The notes under the pieces are model-generated. The model did not search any database and was not told the DNA's origin. It saw only the letters and a program-made list of their open reading frames with translations. Positions 37,513-49,659 of a DNA stretch of 64,000 bases are shown here, in pieces. The first letter of the stretch is position 1, and every line of letters starts with the position of its first letter. A program made the translations under genes and the position numbers. Source of the DNA: Calditrichales bacterium MX18-03 (GTDB lineage Bacteria > Bacillota > Clostridia > Lutisporales > Lutisporaceae); contig JAJGRE010000002.1 of NCBI GenBank assembly GCA_021083345.1, positions 248,001 to 312,000 of the forward strand. Direction: 5' to 3'.

Positions 37513-37530
37513 ATTTCAACCTCCTTTTTA

Positions 37531-37560
37531 ATAACATATGTTAATATTAACATATGTTAT
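37531..37560. promoter_or_regulatory. PadR operator, 30-bp perfect palindrome
   Basis: ATAACATATGTTAAT is followed by its exact reverse complement. It contains ATGT-TAATATTA-ACAT, the spacing seen in PadR operators, and two nested TAACATATGTTA units. It is 18 bp upstream of the PadR-DUF4180 start. Confidence 0.7.
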
Positions 37561-37600
37561 ATATAGAGTCAATGCGTAAAAGTACAACACTCTGAATGAA

Positions 37601-37673
37601 AAATTCCCTCAAGACATAAGTCCGAGGGAACAAATAAAACTTTCTAAACCCGCTCTTTCAACACCTCACATTA
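37601..37673 (-). repeat. rlmD-3'-end-like scar with terminator
   Basis: Directly at the DUF305 stop (TAA), the minus strand continues TGTGAGGTGTTGAAAGAG, read C-E-V-L-K-E-R-V-stop, a shortened version of the rlmD end. A terminator follows: TTCCCTC, 13-base loop, GAGGGAA and TTTTT (about 37601-37627). Confidence 0.5.
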
Positions 37674-38138
37674 CACAAGGGTGGCTTGTTCCGGTCTCTC
37701 AATATCTTGAATCAGTACCTTCATCTCTTCAATTTCCTCGCGCTGAGATTCTATAATCCTATTTGCAAGGTCCTGAGTACGCGGGTCTGTTAGATTAGCA
37801 CTCTCACTGGTAAGAATGGCAATTGAATGGTGTGGTATCATTGATTTCATCCAGGAAACATCATCGATGAGCGCTTGGCTGCGTAAGAGCCAAAGGGCAA
37901 TTGCAAACACTGCTGTGCTAAACAAGAAAATGTCGGAATTCATTCTTCTGTCCGTGTACATATCCTGCATGTTGGAAAGCATGATCACAGCCATTGCTGA
38001 TCCCATTATGAGTGCCATATATACTCGATTCTCGCTAAAGAATAGATGATCTTCCTCGTAAGTATTTAAATACATAAGCCCAAACATGCTTACTGTTGAA
38101 GTTACAACCATGTCTGCAAACCTACTATAATCAGTCAT
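37671..38138 (-). CDS. DUF305 domain membrane protein
   Basis: The protein (155 residues) has three N-terminal hydrophobic segments (about 12-30, 38-55, 70-88) and a C-terminal DUF305 four-helix bundle with the motif SWMKSMIPHHSIAIL (metal-binding histidines). DUF305 proteins are linked to copper and other metal stress. The start at 38138 follows GAGGAGGGAG. Its stop codon abuts an rlmD-like scar. Confidence 0.8.
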   Translation of the reverse strand: MTDYSRFADMVVTSTVSMFGLMYLNTYEEDHLFFSENRVYMALIMGSAMAVIMLSNMQDMYTDRRMNSDIFLFSTAVFAIALWLLRSQALIDDVSWMKSMIPHHSIAILTSESANLTDPRTQDLANRIIESQREEIEEMKVLIQDIERPEQATLV

Positions 38139-38278
38139 AGTCTCCCTCCTCTCCAAATGATCGACATTGAAATCTATTACGAACAATCGAATTTATAGAC
38201 TTTCATCCAATATATAATACTAATAATCAACAAAATGTGATACATCCTATCTTTGGGCCTACTAAAACCACGCCTCTC

Positions 38279-41218
<2,940 letters not shown>

Positions 41219-41284
41219 GCACTAACGTCATTTAGCTTTAAAAAATTGACTTAAAATATCTATCGATGGAAATTCGGTCACTTT

Positions 41285-41340
41285 TTTCGTCAGGGATGGA
41301 AAGACATGCCTTACGGAGACAAAAATTATGCCGCTTGAGC
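41285..41340 (-). repeat. rlmD-3'-end-like scar, type II (eroded)
   Basis: The minus strand carries GGCATAATTTTTGTCTCC then GTAAGGCATG, the same proximal arm as the copies near 33100 and 54100. The rlmD part has decayed. It lies after the QueG-like gene (stop at 41423). Confidence 0.4.
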
Positions 41341-41422
41341 CCGGTGTGGCCTTAGCGGCAGTGCTATTTCTAACAATTTGACTTTTCATTCTAAGCATTT
41401 TTTTTAATTTATTCACGCAGGA

Positions 41423-42454
41423 TTAAACAAATTCTATCTTTTTAAGCAACCTAGCTGTCATCTCTCTTACCTTTTCATTTTTGTCTTCGGATGCTCTCAT
41501 TATATCGTCTTTGTGCTCAGGTTTAAAATCATTTATCATTGCCCGAAGTACATTGACCTTCCATAGCCAAAATTTCTCAGGCTGAATAAACCAGAATTTT
41601 GACAGCAGCACTTCCCTCATCGCACTTTCATCCATAGATAGTATATTTGAAAATGAAATCTTATTGGCAAGTTCAGTCAGACCGGGTAATTCTACTTCTT
41701 CAGTCCATGTTGCACCATTTTCCGGACAGGCATTCTGACAAGCGTCGCATCCGTATATCCATTTGCCCATTGCTTCACTCAGGCTCTCAGGCAGCAAACC
41801 GGTAGCGCCCCAGGTCAGCCCTGTAATACATGCAGTCGAATCCATACAAAATGGTTTGAATAGCGACCTGGTGGGACATGCGTCTATACAGTTACTACAA
41901 TCGTCTGGGCAAGCTGTTAAATCATTGGTTTCTACCCATTCCAATTCATGGTCTATAACCCATGTATCAATAATCACCCATGAACCATGCTTCGTATATA
42001 GAAAATTATTTTTACGGATAATACCCAAGCCTGCTTTATATGCTGCCCATCTCATTGCCGTTACCCCATGAAGCTCCTTGGAAAATCTGATGCCAAGCTC
42101 AGTAAAATACTCTTCAAGTTCAGCTATACTTTTAGTTACCCTTGAATCCGGCTGAAGCTTGTGGTCATAAAGATAATACTTACCTATCAAGCCTTCAAGG
42201 TTTTCCGGAACCTTATACTTTCCATACCTTGTAACACATACAACGACGGCTTTTGCCCATGGGTATGGAATCTCCGGTCTTGCATATCTTTTTGTATTTC
42301 CAAGCATTGGTTTTGATTTCGGGCAATCCTCAATACGCTGATCCAAAATTTCTTCATAATCTCTTAGCTTATCCAGCTTTATCATTCCACAGCCTTCAAA
42401 ACCAAGCTCAAGCGCTTTATTTCTGATTTTCTCTGCCAAATCATTTTGATGCAT
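41423..42454 (-). CDS. Epoxyqueuosine reductase-like 4Fe-4S protein
   Basis: The 343-residue protein has an N-terminal cobalamin-reductase-like region, the cluster CPDDCSNCIDACPTRS (near residue 185) and second cluster CDACQNACPENG (near 238), then HEAT-like helices at the C-terminus. This is the QueG-like order, but the spacing CPDDC and the short linker differ, so it may be an uncharacterised reductive enzyme. GGAGG precedes the ATG. It is probably distinct in role from the shorter relative at 38-733. Confidence 0.75.
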   Translation of the reverse strand: MHQNDLAEKIRNKALELGFEGCGMIKLDKLRDYEEILDQRIEDCPKSKPMLGNTKRYARPEIPYPWAKAVVVCVTRYGKYKVPENLEGLIGKYYLYDHKLQPDSRVTKSIAELEEYFTELGIRFSKELHGVTAMRWAAYKAGLGIIRKNNFLYTKHGSWVIIDTWVIDHELEWVETNDLTACPDDCSNCIDACPTRSLFKPFCMDSTACITGLTWGATGLLPESLSEAMGKWIYGCDACQNACPENGATWTEEVELPGLTELANKISFSNILSMDESAMREVLLSKFWFIQPEKFWLWKVNVLRAMINDFKPEHKDDIMRASEDKNEKVREMTARLLKKIEFV

Positions 42455-42519
42455 ATAAAAACCTCCTGTTATTCTTTCTATTAGTTAGACATAAGCAGGA
42501 AGAAAAGGTTACAGGTTTC

Positions 42520-43311
42520 TTAGTCTTTATTTAATATCGTCCATTCCTTTTTTTTGATTCCCTCTTTGATCCTATTGGCTAAATATTTATCTATATCCTG
42601 CGGATACAATACTTTGTAAATATCACGCAGGTTTCTGAGTTCACTGATTTCTCCTGCAACCTGCAAATCAATCTTCGGGATTTTATTTTCTATCTCTTCT
42701 TTTGAAAACCAACCTTGTTCAATACCAAACCGGACCCATTGGATACAATGACAGGGGTTTGACTTTTTAATAAGCGCACATCTGTCCTCCATATATCCGA
42801 ACCATCTTTGTTTTGCTCTATGTATAGTGGTTTTAACCTTGCTTAACGAACATTCTAATATTTCTGCCACCTGCTTATATGGTAAACCTAGGGTTATGGC
42901 AAGGCAAAAAATCTTTCTCTGTTCACAAGGCAAGCATGTCGTAAGACAATTTAGACATTTAACCCTTACCTCCTTGGCGATATAAAGCGTTTCCGGATTG
43001 CTAGAAGGATTTTCATCAAATATATCATTTAATGAATACCCCATATCTTCTGTGAGAACTTCTACTGGCATTTTCATTTTCCTCTGCTTCATGTAACTAT
43101 TTCCCACATTTAAAGTAATCCTGTATATCCAAGTAAAAAACGAACTGTCCCGATGAAAAGTGTCAAATGAACGAAAAGCTCTACAGAAAGCTTCTTGGGT
43201 TATTTCTTCCGCATCATTCTCATTACCCGTTAAACTAAGCGCCAAACGATATACTTTTACATAGCTATCATCATAATACTTTTCAAATACATCATTAAAA
43301 CGATCACTCAA
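42520..43311 (-). CDS. ECF-type RNA polymerase sigma factor with C-terminal extension
   Basis: The 263-residue sigma factor has region 2 (YRLALSLTGNENDAEEITQE, FRSFDTFHRDSSFFTWIYRI) and region 4 (LPCEQRKIFCLAITLGLPY, QVAEILECSLSKVKTTIHRA). About 80 extra residues follow, beginning KKSNPCHCIQWVRFG, possibly a zinc or redox-sensing element. No separate anti-sigma gene is adjacent, so the extension may regulate activity itself. The start is TTG at 43311 after AAAGG. Confidence 0.85.
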   Translation of the reverse strand: MSDRFNDVFEKYYDDSYVKVYRLALSLTGNENDAEEITQEAFCRAFRSFDTFHRDSSFFTWIYRITLNVGNSYMKQRKMKMPVEVLTEDMGYSLNDIFDENPSSNPETLYIAKEVRVKCLNCLTTCLPCEQRKIFCLAITLGLPYKQVAEILECSLSKVKTTIHRAKQRWFGYMEDRCALIKKSNPCHCIQWVRFGIEQGWFSKEEIENKIPKIDLQVAGEISELRNLRDIYKVLYPQDIDKYLANRIKEGIKKKEWTILNKD

Positions 43312-44040
43312 AAAATCATACCTTTCTGTATCTTTGAAATAACCTTCTATTTATTCTATCAAGCTCCGCAACTGCTACGTGTATTGTGCCATTAGCTGAA
43401 ATACACGCTTCAAATGTATCAAAGCTTTCCTTTTGATTGGTCAGGTTTGTGCTGAAGCCGCCCCACGCCAGAAGCTCCGGATCAAAAACGGCCGCTAGAC
43501 ATTCTTAATGTGCTTTGTCGCATCGCTGTCCGATGGGTCCTGGATCCTTTCTCCTCCTGAAAACAGCATATAGCTTCTGTCACCCTTGGTCAGAATCCTG
43601 AAGTCCTCGGTAGCTGGACTTGGGCCGGTTTCCGGTTTCACAAACACCTCTCTGGCGGAAACGGTATTTGAAGGATATTCCGTATTTGTATATCCGGAAA
43701 CCGGATTATTAAATGACTCGCCTGATGAAACCTCCAGTATATATTGGGACTCTCCGTCCACGTCGTTCCAGTAGAGATCAAAATACTGAGCTGAAACCGT
43801 CGGGTTTTGACCCCAGGCAACTTTGTCCGCATTCCCGTTTTCCAGGGTGGTACGTGTGGCAATACAAAGGGAACCGCATCTGAATCATTGTCGCCGCTTC
43901 CTTCATGCGTGCTGCTTCCCTCAAAAGAATACCATGCTCCGGTTTTGTGTCTATGTTGTCAGCATGTGATACGGATACCAATGAAAAACCGTTTTTTCCC
44001 CTCTTGGCCACAATACATCATCTGGACTATCGTCTCCACG
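43312..44040 (-). pseudogene. Decayed surface/secreted protein gene
   Basis: Frames in three phases encode adjacent pieces: GAWYSFEGSSTHEGSGDNDS then DAVPFVLPHV; TTLENGNADKVAWGQNPTVS and AQYFDLYWNDVDGESQYILE; then DPELLAWGGFSTNLTNQK near the 3' end. Shifts and stops separate them. The Y-x-L-Y-W-N-D/ESYxLEVS pattern resembles fibronectin-III-like repeats of secreted proteins. It occupies the whole space between the sigma and radical SAM genes. Confidence 0.5.
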
Positions 44041-44062
44041 TGCCTGGAGTTGACATAATGCT

Positions 44063-45187
44063 CTAATAATTAATCAATGCTGGTTTATAGTCGTCAGGCA
44101 ATTCTTCTTCACTTAAAAATTTGAAATTGTCATCATTCAATATTGGTATAAATACTTCGTATGGAATCCCAGAAAACTCACAGGCATAATTACTGGCTCC
44201 GAACCACCTGCCCTCTTTGCTGCTCAAATTTAAACCTCTGGCAAATTTGGTATAGTTTGAGCAATCATGAACTGCTAAATCCCAGTTTTCTTCATCGGCT
44301 ATTTTCATGAATTTCAGGGTTAATTCCCTACTCCAAATTGGAGATATATAGCCATGTCTGGAAATATACATGTTTTCCCCATAATAATTGCCTATGTTAT
44401 TTTCATTTAAATGTAATTCTGCACAATTGATAAAATCGAGTTCTGTCTCTAAGATCGCTTGCTTTTTCTTAAAAAATGCTTCGAAAAACTCAGGAGTCAT
44501 TGGCGTTTCAATACCTACACTTTTTATATATTTTTTCGCTATTCCAATATTTTCAATAACTTTGTCTGAACAGTTAGAAGCACCTAGGTTAAAACGTATC
44601 TCGCTAAGACCGGCTTCGCCTAATGCTTTCAATGTCTCTGACCTGGCTAAAGTGCCATTTGTGTATAAATGCTGATGAATTTGAGCATCACAAAATTTCT
44701 TTATAACCGAATAGTATTTTTCAATTTCCATGAATGGCTCTAAATAGACGTAGGAAATGCCAGTGGGTTTCTGGTGGATGGACAGAAGTAAATCAATATC
44801 CTTCTCATAAAATTTAGTTCCTCCAATTTCCCACATACCTTCTCCAACAGGAGGAATATCTTCTAGCTGGCCATAATTATAGCAGAACTTACACTCTAAG
44901 TTACATTTGTTCGTTTTCCTAATTGCACTCAAACCAGTGCCCAACAGACAAGAACGACATCCTTTTGGGAATTTATTTTCATTTCCCACATATAAAGTTC
45001 TATTCTCCAAAGTTTTTAAACCACTAATTTTCGACATTAACGTATCATTTCTATGATCGATCGCTGCCTCAATTTGTGAAAAGGTAGAGTAAATGATTTC
45101 TTCATGTTTTGTGCTAATCTTCTCTTCCTCAGTCAATTGTGAAAAAAAATCAAACCATATCAACGCATCTTTCTTTGAAATTTTCAT
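44063..45187 (-). CDS. Radical SAM protein
   Basis: The 374-residue protein has the radical SAM cluster motif CNLECKFCY (near 96-104), preceded by an extra GCRSCLLGTG (near 78), and downstream TIM-barrel segments (YVYLEPFMEIEKYY, HLYTNGTLA, EIRFNLGAS). The C-terminal region has no evident second Fe-S cluster. The substrate is unknown. A TetR regulator is divergent, and two copies of a 15-bp operator-like sequence lie between them, so that regulator probably controls this gene. Confidence 0.82.
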   Translation of the reverse strand: MKISKKDALIWFDFFSQLTEEEKISTKHEEIIYSTFSQIEAAIDHRNDTLMSKISGLKTLENRTLYVGNENKFPKGCRSCLLGTGLSAIRKTNKCNLECKFCYNYGQLEDIPPVGEGMWEIGGTKFYEKDIDLLLSIHQKPTGISYVYLEPFMEIEKYYSVIKKFCDAQIHQHLYTNGTLARSETLKALGEAGLSEIRFNLGASNCSDKVIENIGIAKKYIKSVGIETPMTPEFFEAFFKKKQAILETELDFINCAELHLNENNIGNYYGENMYISRHGYISPIWSRELTLKFMKIADEENWDLAVHDCSNYTKFARGLNLSSKEGRWFGASNYACEFSGIPYEVFIPILNDDNFKFLSEEELPDDYKPALINY

Positions 45188-45221
45188 AACGTATCCTCCA
45201 AATAAATTTGATTCTTCATAT

Positions 45222-45236
45222 GTTTAAAGTGTCAAC
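45222..45236. promoter_or_regulatory. Operator-like repeat, copy 1
   Basis: GTTTAAAGTGTCAAC, an imperfect inverted repeat similar to the sequence 40 bp further on. It is nearer the radical SAM gene. Confidence 0.45.
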
Positions 45237-45261
45237 TTATAAATTAATAATAACACACAAT

Positions 45262-45276
45262 GTTTACAGCGTTAAC
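45262..45276. promoter_or_regulatory. Operator-like repeat, copy 2
   Basis: GTTTACAGCGTTAAC (arms GTTTAC/GTTAAC). It matches copy 1 at 12 of 15 positions and lies 53 bp before the TetR start. Confidence 0.45.
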
Positions 45277-45328
45277 CATATATGATATTATTATTTAATG
45301 TATCTTTGTAAGTAAAGGAGTAAAATAA

Positions 45329-45922
45329 ATGACAAAAGCAAAGTATCATCATGGAGATTTAAAAAAGACGTTGATAGTAAACGGCCTTCATTTACTTAAT
45401 AAGGAAGGCTATGATGGGTTTTCTCTTCGCAAGGTAGCTATTCTCTGCGGTGTAAGTCACGCAGCACCATATAAGCATTTTAAAAATAAGGAAGAGCTGA
45501 TATTTGCAATTATAAATGAGGTCTCTGAAAGCTTCATTTCAATGATTAAGCAGGTTGCGGCAGAACCGGCATATGATGCCCGTACTCGCTTGTTGGAAAT
45601 GGGAAAGCAATATGTCCGCTTCATGGTAGAAAATCCGGATTACTTCAAATTCATTTTTCTTACTGATCACAACAATCCCATAGTACTTAAAGGCAACCAA
45701 TTTGAACTCAGAGAAAATCATCCTTTTGGCATTGCCATGAGCATTGTAACGGACTACCTGATCTCAAGCAATCAGATAGATGACAATGCTGATATAAAAG
45801 TTCTGTCGGTCTGGAGTATGATTCATGGCTTAACGGTGTTTCTTGTAAACAGAACAATTGGGTACCAAGGAGACTATGAGCAGTTAGTTACGAAGCTGAT
45901 GGAAGAGACAAAGATTCTATAG
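45329..45922 (+). CDS. TetR-family transcriptional regulator
   Basis: The 197-residue protein has the TetR helix-turn-helix (GLHLLNKEGYDGFSLRKVAI, then GVSHAAPYKHFKNKEELIFA) and a C-terminal helical domain of the WHG-type. AAAGGAG lies upstream of the ATG. It is the only plus-strand gene in the 30-64 kb block, which makes it look like part of a self-contained cassette with the divergent radical SAM gene. Confidence 0.9.
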   Translation: MTKAKYHHGDLKKTLIVNGLHLLNKEGYDGFSLRKVAILCGVSHAAPYKHFKNKEELIFAIINEVSESFISMIKQVAAEPAYDARTRLLEMGKQYVRFMVENPDYFKFIFLTDHNNPIVLKGNQFELRENHPFGIAMSIVTDYLISSNQIDDNADIKVLSVWSMIHGLTVFLVNRTIGYQGDYEQLVTKLMEETKIL

Positions 45923-45932
45923 ATGGATAAAG

Positions 45933-46540
45933 TCATTTGTTTCTGAAGAAATCATTGATCTTTGCTTCCCATGCTTTGTCATAATGGATATTTTCCTGGA
46001 TGTATCTTGAGAATTCAACAGCTTGCGGCAGCACCTCATATGTATCACCACTCTGTTTTTCGTATTTAATACGCGCAGACCTGTTGATTCTGCTTCTCTC
46101 GCTGGCCAGCATAAAACGACTCAGTCGAAATATTATCATACTACATCCTCTTGCCATGCGAAACCCAAAGTTCTCTCCCATTGTCTCCAGGTACCTTACA
46201 ATAGAGGCTCCTCCGAATATACCTGAAGGGAGTAGCTGGGAGAGACAAAGACCACTCCGTCTGAACCATTCAGCTTCTTAAGCAATACGTCCCGGTCATC
46301 TTTTAAGGGACAGGATTCCTCTCCTTTATCAAAGCATAAACAGCAGCCAAATCAGCAATACCGAAGGGCTCTGTAGAACTTTTTGATCTCCAAGTCCGAG
46401 AGGATCAAAAGCGAGTACGGTAAAATGTTTCGGCAGAGGTGAGTTGGCAGCCCCCACCGGATTCTTGATATCTGCTCCAATACCGTTGATGAAAAGCAAC
46501 AGCGGCTCTCCTTTAGAATATTTGACATTTCAAATGTTAA
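45933..46540 (-). pseudogene. Hybrid remnant: alpha/beta hydrolase N-terminus joined to flavodoxin-like C-terminus
   Basis: The upstream part reads GEPLLLFINGIGADIKNPVG and LPKHFTVLAFDPLGLGDQK, an alpha/beta hydrolase start. After a shift, the downstream part reads LLKKLNGSDGVVFVSPSYSL, the FMN-binding segment of NAD(P)H-dependent FMN reductases, then MGENFGFRMARG and RSARIKYEKQSGDTYEVLPQ to the stop. Two genes appear to have been joined by a deletion and then frameshifted. No intact frame longer than 82 residues remains. Confidence 0.55.
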
Positions 46541-46552
46541 AATTTTATAGAA

Positions 46553-47158
46553 TTATTCGTTCAAGAATATACCTGCCAATATTCTTGGATCAGGCATCTT
46601 ATAGCTTCCTCCAAAAGCTGCTTTATTCAAGGCAAGTCCTTTTATGGATGTCCAGAAAACAACCGACAAATCCCTCGCATCATAGTCCTTAATTGTGCCC
46701 TCCTTTTGACCTTCAATTAAGATACGTTCAATTACTTCATAAGGCAAAGAACTTCCTTGGCTGATGATTTCTTTAGCCTCCCTCGGTATGGCTTCTGATA
46801 CTGTTGCCTGCAAAATAAGCAAATAATAATATGAGGTATTCTTGTTAGCATCAAAGCCTTGAAGCAGTTTCTCAATTGCCATTTTGATTTTTTGGTGGGG
46901 CGGCAAAGGAAGCTTCTCCAATTCAATACAAGCAGCATTCATCCTATCTAAGGCATATTTGATCAACTCACTAAATATTTCTTCCTTAGATTTGCAATAA
47001 TGGTACATTAAACCCTGGGAGATCCCTGCAGCAGCGGATATATCAGTGATTCTAGTAGCAGAAAGACCCTTTGTTGCAAATAGCATCAAAGCACTGGACA
47101 ATATCTGTTCCCGCCGTTCGTCCTTTATTTTTTGATTTAGTTCTTTATTCCTAGCCAA
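46553..47158 (-). CDS. TetR-family transcriptional regulator
   Basis: The 201-residue protein has the TetR N-terminal domain (ILSSALMLFATKGLSATRIT, AAGISQGLMYHYCKSKEEIF) and a helical C-terminal ligand region. Its probable former targets, the flavodoxin/hydrolase remnants immediately downstream, are broken, so it may now be an orphan. The stop is 13 bp from the remnant. Confidence 0.85.
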   Translation of the reverse strand: MARNKELNQKIKDERREQILSSALMLFATKGLSATRITDISAAAGISQGLMYHYCKSKEEIFSELIKYALDRMNAACIELEKLPLPPHQKIKMAIEKLLQGFDANKNTSYYYLLILQATVSEAIPREAKEIISQGSSLPYEVIERILIEGQKEGTIKDYDARDLSVVFWTSIKGLALNKAAFGGSYKMPDPRILAGIFLNE

Positions 47159-47253
47159 AGCAGTATCCTTTCGTTGGTTGAATTTTTATTCAATATAATT
47201 ATATCATGTTTTGTCTGACTTTCAATAGTATTCTTAAGTAATTCCTCTTCACT

Positions 47254-47315
47254 GGACTACCCCTGAAAAAGCAGAGTCAAAAATGGCAACTATACTACTT
47301 AGGAAGGGGTAGTCC
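47254..47315. repeat. Inverted repeat in intergenic gap
   Basis: GGACTACCCCT (47254-47264) and AGGGGTAGTCC (47305-47315) are perfect 11-bp inverted repeats 40 bp apart. They could be short mobile-element ends. The rest of 47159-47543 shows no gene. Confidence 0.4.
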
Positions 47316-47543
47316 ATAGCTTCGTATAATCTGACTACTACACAACACATAAATAGTCCATCCCAATGCAATTAGGCTTTCTTATCTGAATTACGTTTTA
47401 TAGTTGTTATCCTTCAGAAGAGCCAATGTCATCAGAACTATCGCTTCCATGTGTGTTTTGGCAGCAAGGTGATACAAATACGCAATTTTGTCTTGCTCTT
47501 TTTTTCTAATTATTAAACAATGTTGTAAAAGAGTAATATTAAT

Positions 47544-49070
47544 TTATTCTGATAATGGTTTGATTTCTAAGTTACAATTGTTAATAACAATACATCCATT
47601 CTTGATGAGTGCGGATACTCTTTTACCAATACAAGCATAATCCTCAATCGGGTTTCCGTCAATTATGGCCAAATCAGCTGTTTTCCCTGCCTCGATTGAG
47701 CCAAATTCATTTTCCAATCCCATTGCTTTAGCTCCATTTATTGTGGCATACCTGAGAGCATCTATTCCAGCAAGTCTTTTATTCAAAACTTTATGACACA
47801 AATCAAGCATGCCCAACTCAATATCTATATTAGCATCATTTACAGGAAAGAATCCCCCATCATTTGCAAAGCTCATCCTGGGTAATGCTCCGGCTTCAAT
47901 TAAGAGTTTAACATTTTCAAGCCAATTTACTGCTCCTTTTAACTGTTTGATTAAAAGAGGTTTCATATCAGGCATCATGAATTTCTTAAACTCACCTACT
48001 TCAATACTTTTTATGCCTTCTTGTATGCTATCATGAAATTCCGGTATCCAGTACTCCTGAATTAAATTAGGAAGAGTTTTTCCCTTATAATCTGTCAGCA
48101 TTTCAACATAAGGATGCTTACCTTCAGGAACATCATTTATCTTCCAAGCTCCTACATATGCGCCAGAAATTGTTGGCTCAATAAGGCTATTTGAATTCAT
48201 AAACAATTCAATCTCGGAAGAGTTCATTACCCTGTCTGTAGGCATATGTGCTATTGAATGCACCCCCGCATTGATTGCCCGTGTAAAGGAATTTACCTCT
48301 ATATGGTGCATGGTAGTTTTTATACCGCGGAGTTTTGCTTGGTCTACGATGGCACTCATTTGTTCCTCAGACATAAATGGCAGCTTTTTCTCAGTTTTGA
48401 GACGGTGGTAGTTTTGCTCTCCAAGCTTAATATAATCAGCATGGCGCTCCTCTATCGCTTTATCTACAATTTCTCTCACCTGCAGGGCAGTAGCATCCTT
48501 GTGAAAAACCATCACTGAGGATTCGGGGTCGCTGTATTTTAACCCCATGCCTAATAGGGGAAGTAAAAAGTCAATAAATCCAAGGCTTTCTGCCATAAAG
48601 TTGCCTAATAAATTCACAATAATTGACTGATATATTCTGGGACCAAGGATTTCTCCTTTTTCAATTCTTTCTTTTAAAGCTCTATTATTTTTCAAAGGCG
48701 TGTAAAAAGTACCACAATCACGTACTATTGTAACTCAATGTTCCAAACAATCGCGCATTCTTTTTTCGATTTGTTTGTCTTGGTACTTCTTTACCAAGTT
48801 CAGCATTTTGAATGAATATATAAGAGACGGAACAACCATTTGAATATGAGTATGCGTATTAATTATCCCAGGGATAACGGTTTTGCCCATAAGGTCTATC
48901 TCAGAATCAGCCCTTGCTTGTTCTCTCTGCAAAGGATTAACCAGACTTACAATCTTGCTATCCCGAATAACTACATCTAAACCTTTACTAAAATAGCACC
49001 CATTGGTAACATCAACAAATCTTCCATTAGTAAGCCTAACATTGCTTCCCTTTGGTACATGCTCACTCAT
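47544..49070 (-). pseudogene. Amidohydrolase with in-frame premature TGA
   Basis: A single frame encodes an amidohydrolase (imidazolonepropionase/Xaa-Pro dipeptidase type): GKTVIPGIINTHTHIQM metal motif near residue 75, then MRDCLEH, then TGA (48735-48737), then V-T-I-V-R-D-C-G-T and the rest, including KLGEQNY, TMHHIEVNSF, HSIAHMPTD, SFANDGGFF and GKTADLAIIDGNP. Normal relatives read LEHGVTTVRD, so a Gly GGA codon has become TGA. The downstream 383-residue part is otherwise intact. AAGGTGGG precedes the ATG at 49070. Likely a recent pseudogene. Confidence 0.7.
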
Positions 49071-49285
49071 TATAAATCCCACCTTCACAATCACCATGCT
49101 TGAAATCTTAACATTACTAGTTATCAAAGCAACGTAATTTAATATCTAAAACCCTTTCAAGTTTTTATAACTAGATATCTGTTAAGTTTCAAGATCTCCT
49201 GCAAAATCTCATTAAAACCATACAGTATTTCCCACATTATATCATACAATTTCTCAAAACTGATATTTTCCGCGCTTTAATTTAA

Positions 49286-49387
49286 TTACGCACTCAACAT
49301 ACTGTCCAGCTTAACATCAGCAAGGTGTTTATTCTCTATTTTGGTGCCTACCGGAATGTCCTCCGCTGCCCGCAGCACCATGACCAT
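49286..49387 (-). pseudogene. SAF-domain (CpaB-like) fragment
   Basis: A 33-codon frame reads MVMVLRAAEDIPVGTKIENK then HLADVKLDSMLSA-stop, resembling the SAF domain VxVAAxDIPxGTxI of CpaB/flagellar P-ring assembly proteins. No further part is present, and frames before it are closed. It lies in the 590-bp gap between the amidohydrolase and the 122-residue gene. Confidence 0.35.
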
Positions 49388-49659
49388 TTCCCTTTTTCTC
49401 GGTTGTTACAATATTGTTGCACTTTTTTCAAAGTGTGCCTTGTAATGTGGAGTCCCCAACCAGAATCAAAATGGTGACCTCTCCCTGCCATGTATTCTAT
49501 TTCTTTGTGTCCCCACATACTACTTCAACAGCCACTGAAACATTAATGTAATTTTTTATCTCCTTATTGCGAGGTTTTTTACCGTTTTCGGTGAACACCA
49601 TATGCCTCGTAAAGTGCTTAAATCTAAGGATTTCTACATATATACTCCTTGTATCAACA

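Noticed and set aside
41228-41416. 62-residue minus-strand reading frame
   Set aside because: It covers the eroded type II scar. The conserved part is at DNA level with other scars; no ribosome binding site.
48735-48737. Selenocysteine at the amidohydrolase TGA
   Set aside because: The position is glycine in relatives, and no SECIS-like stem with a conserved loop is seen after the TGA.
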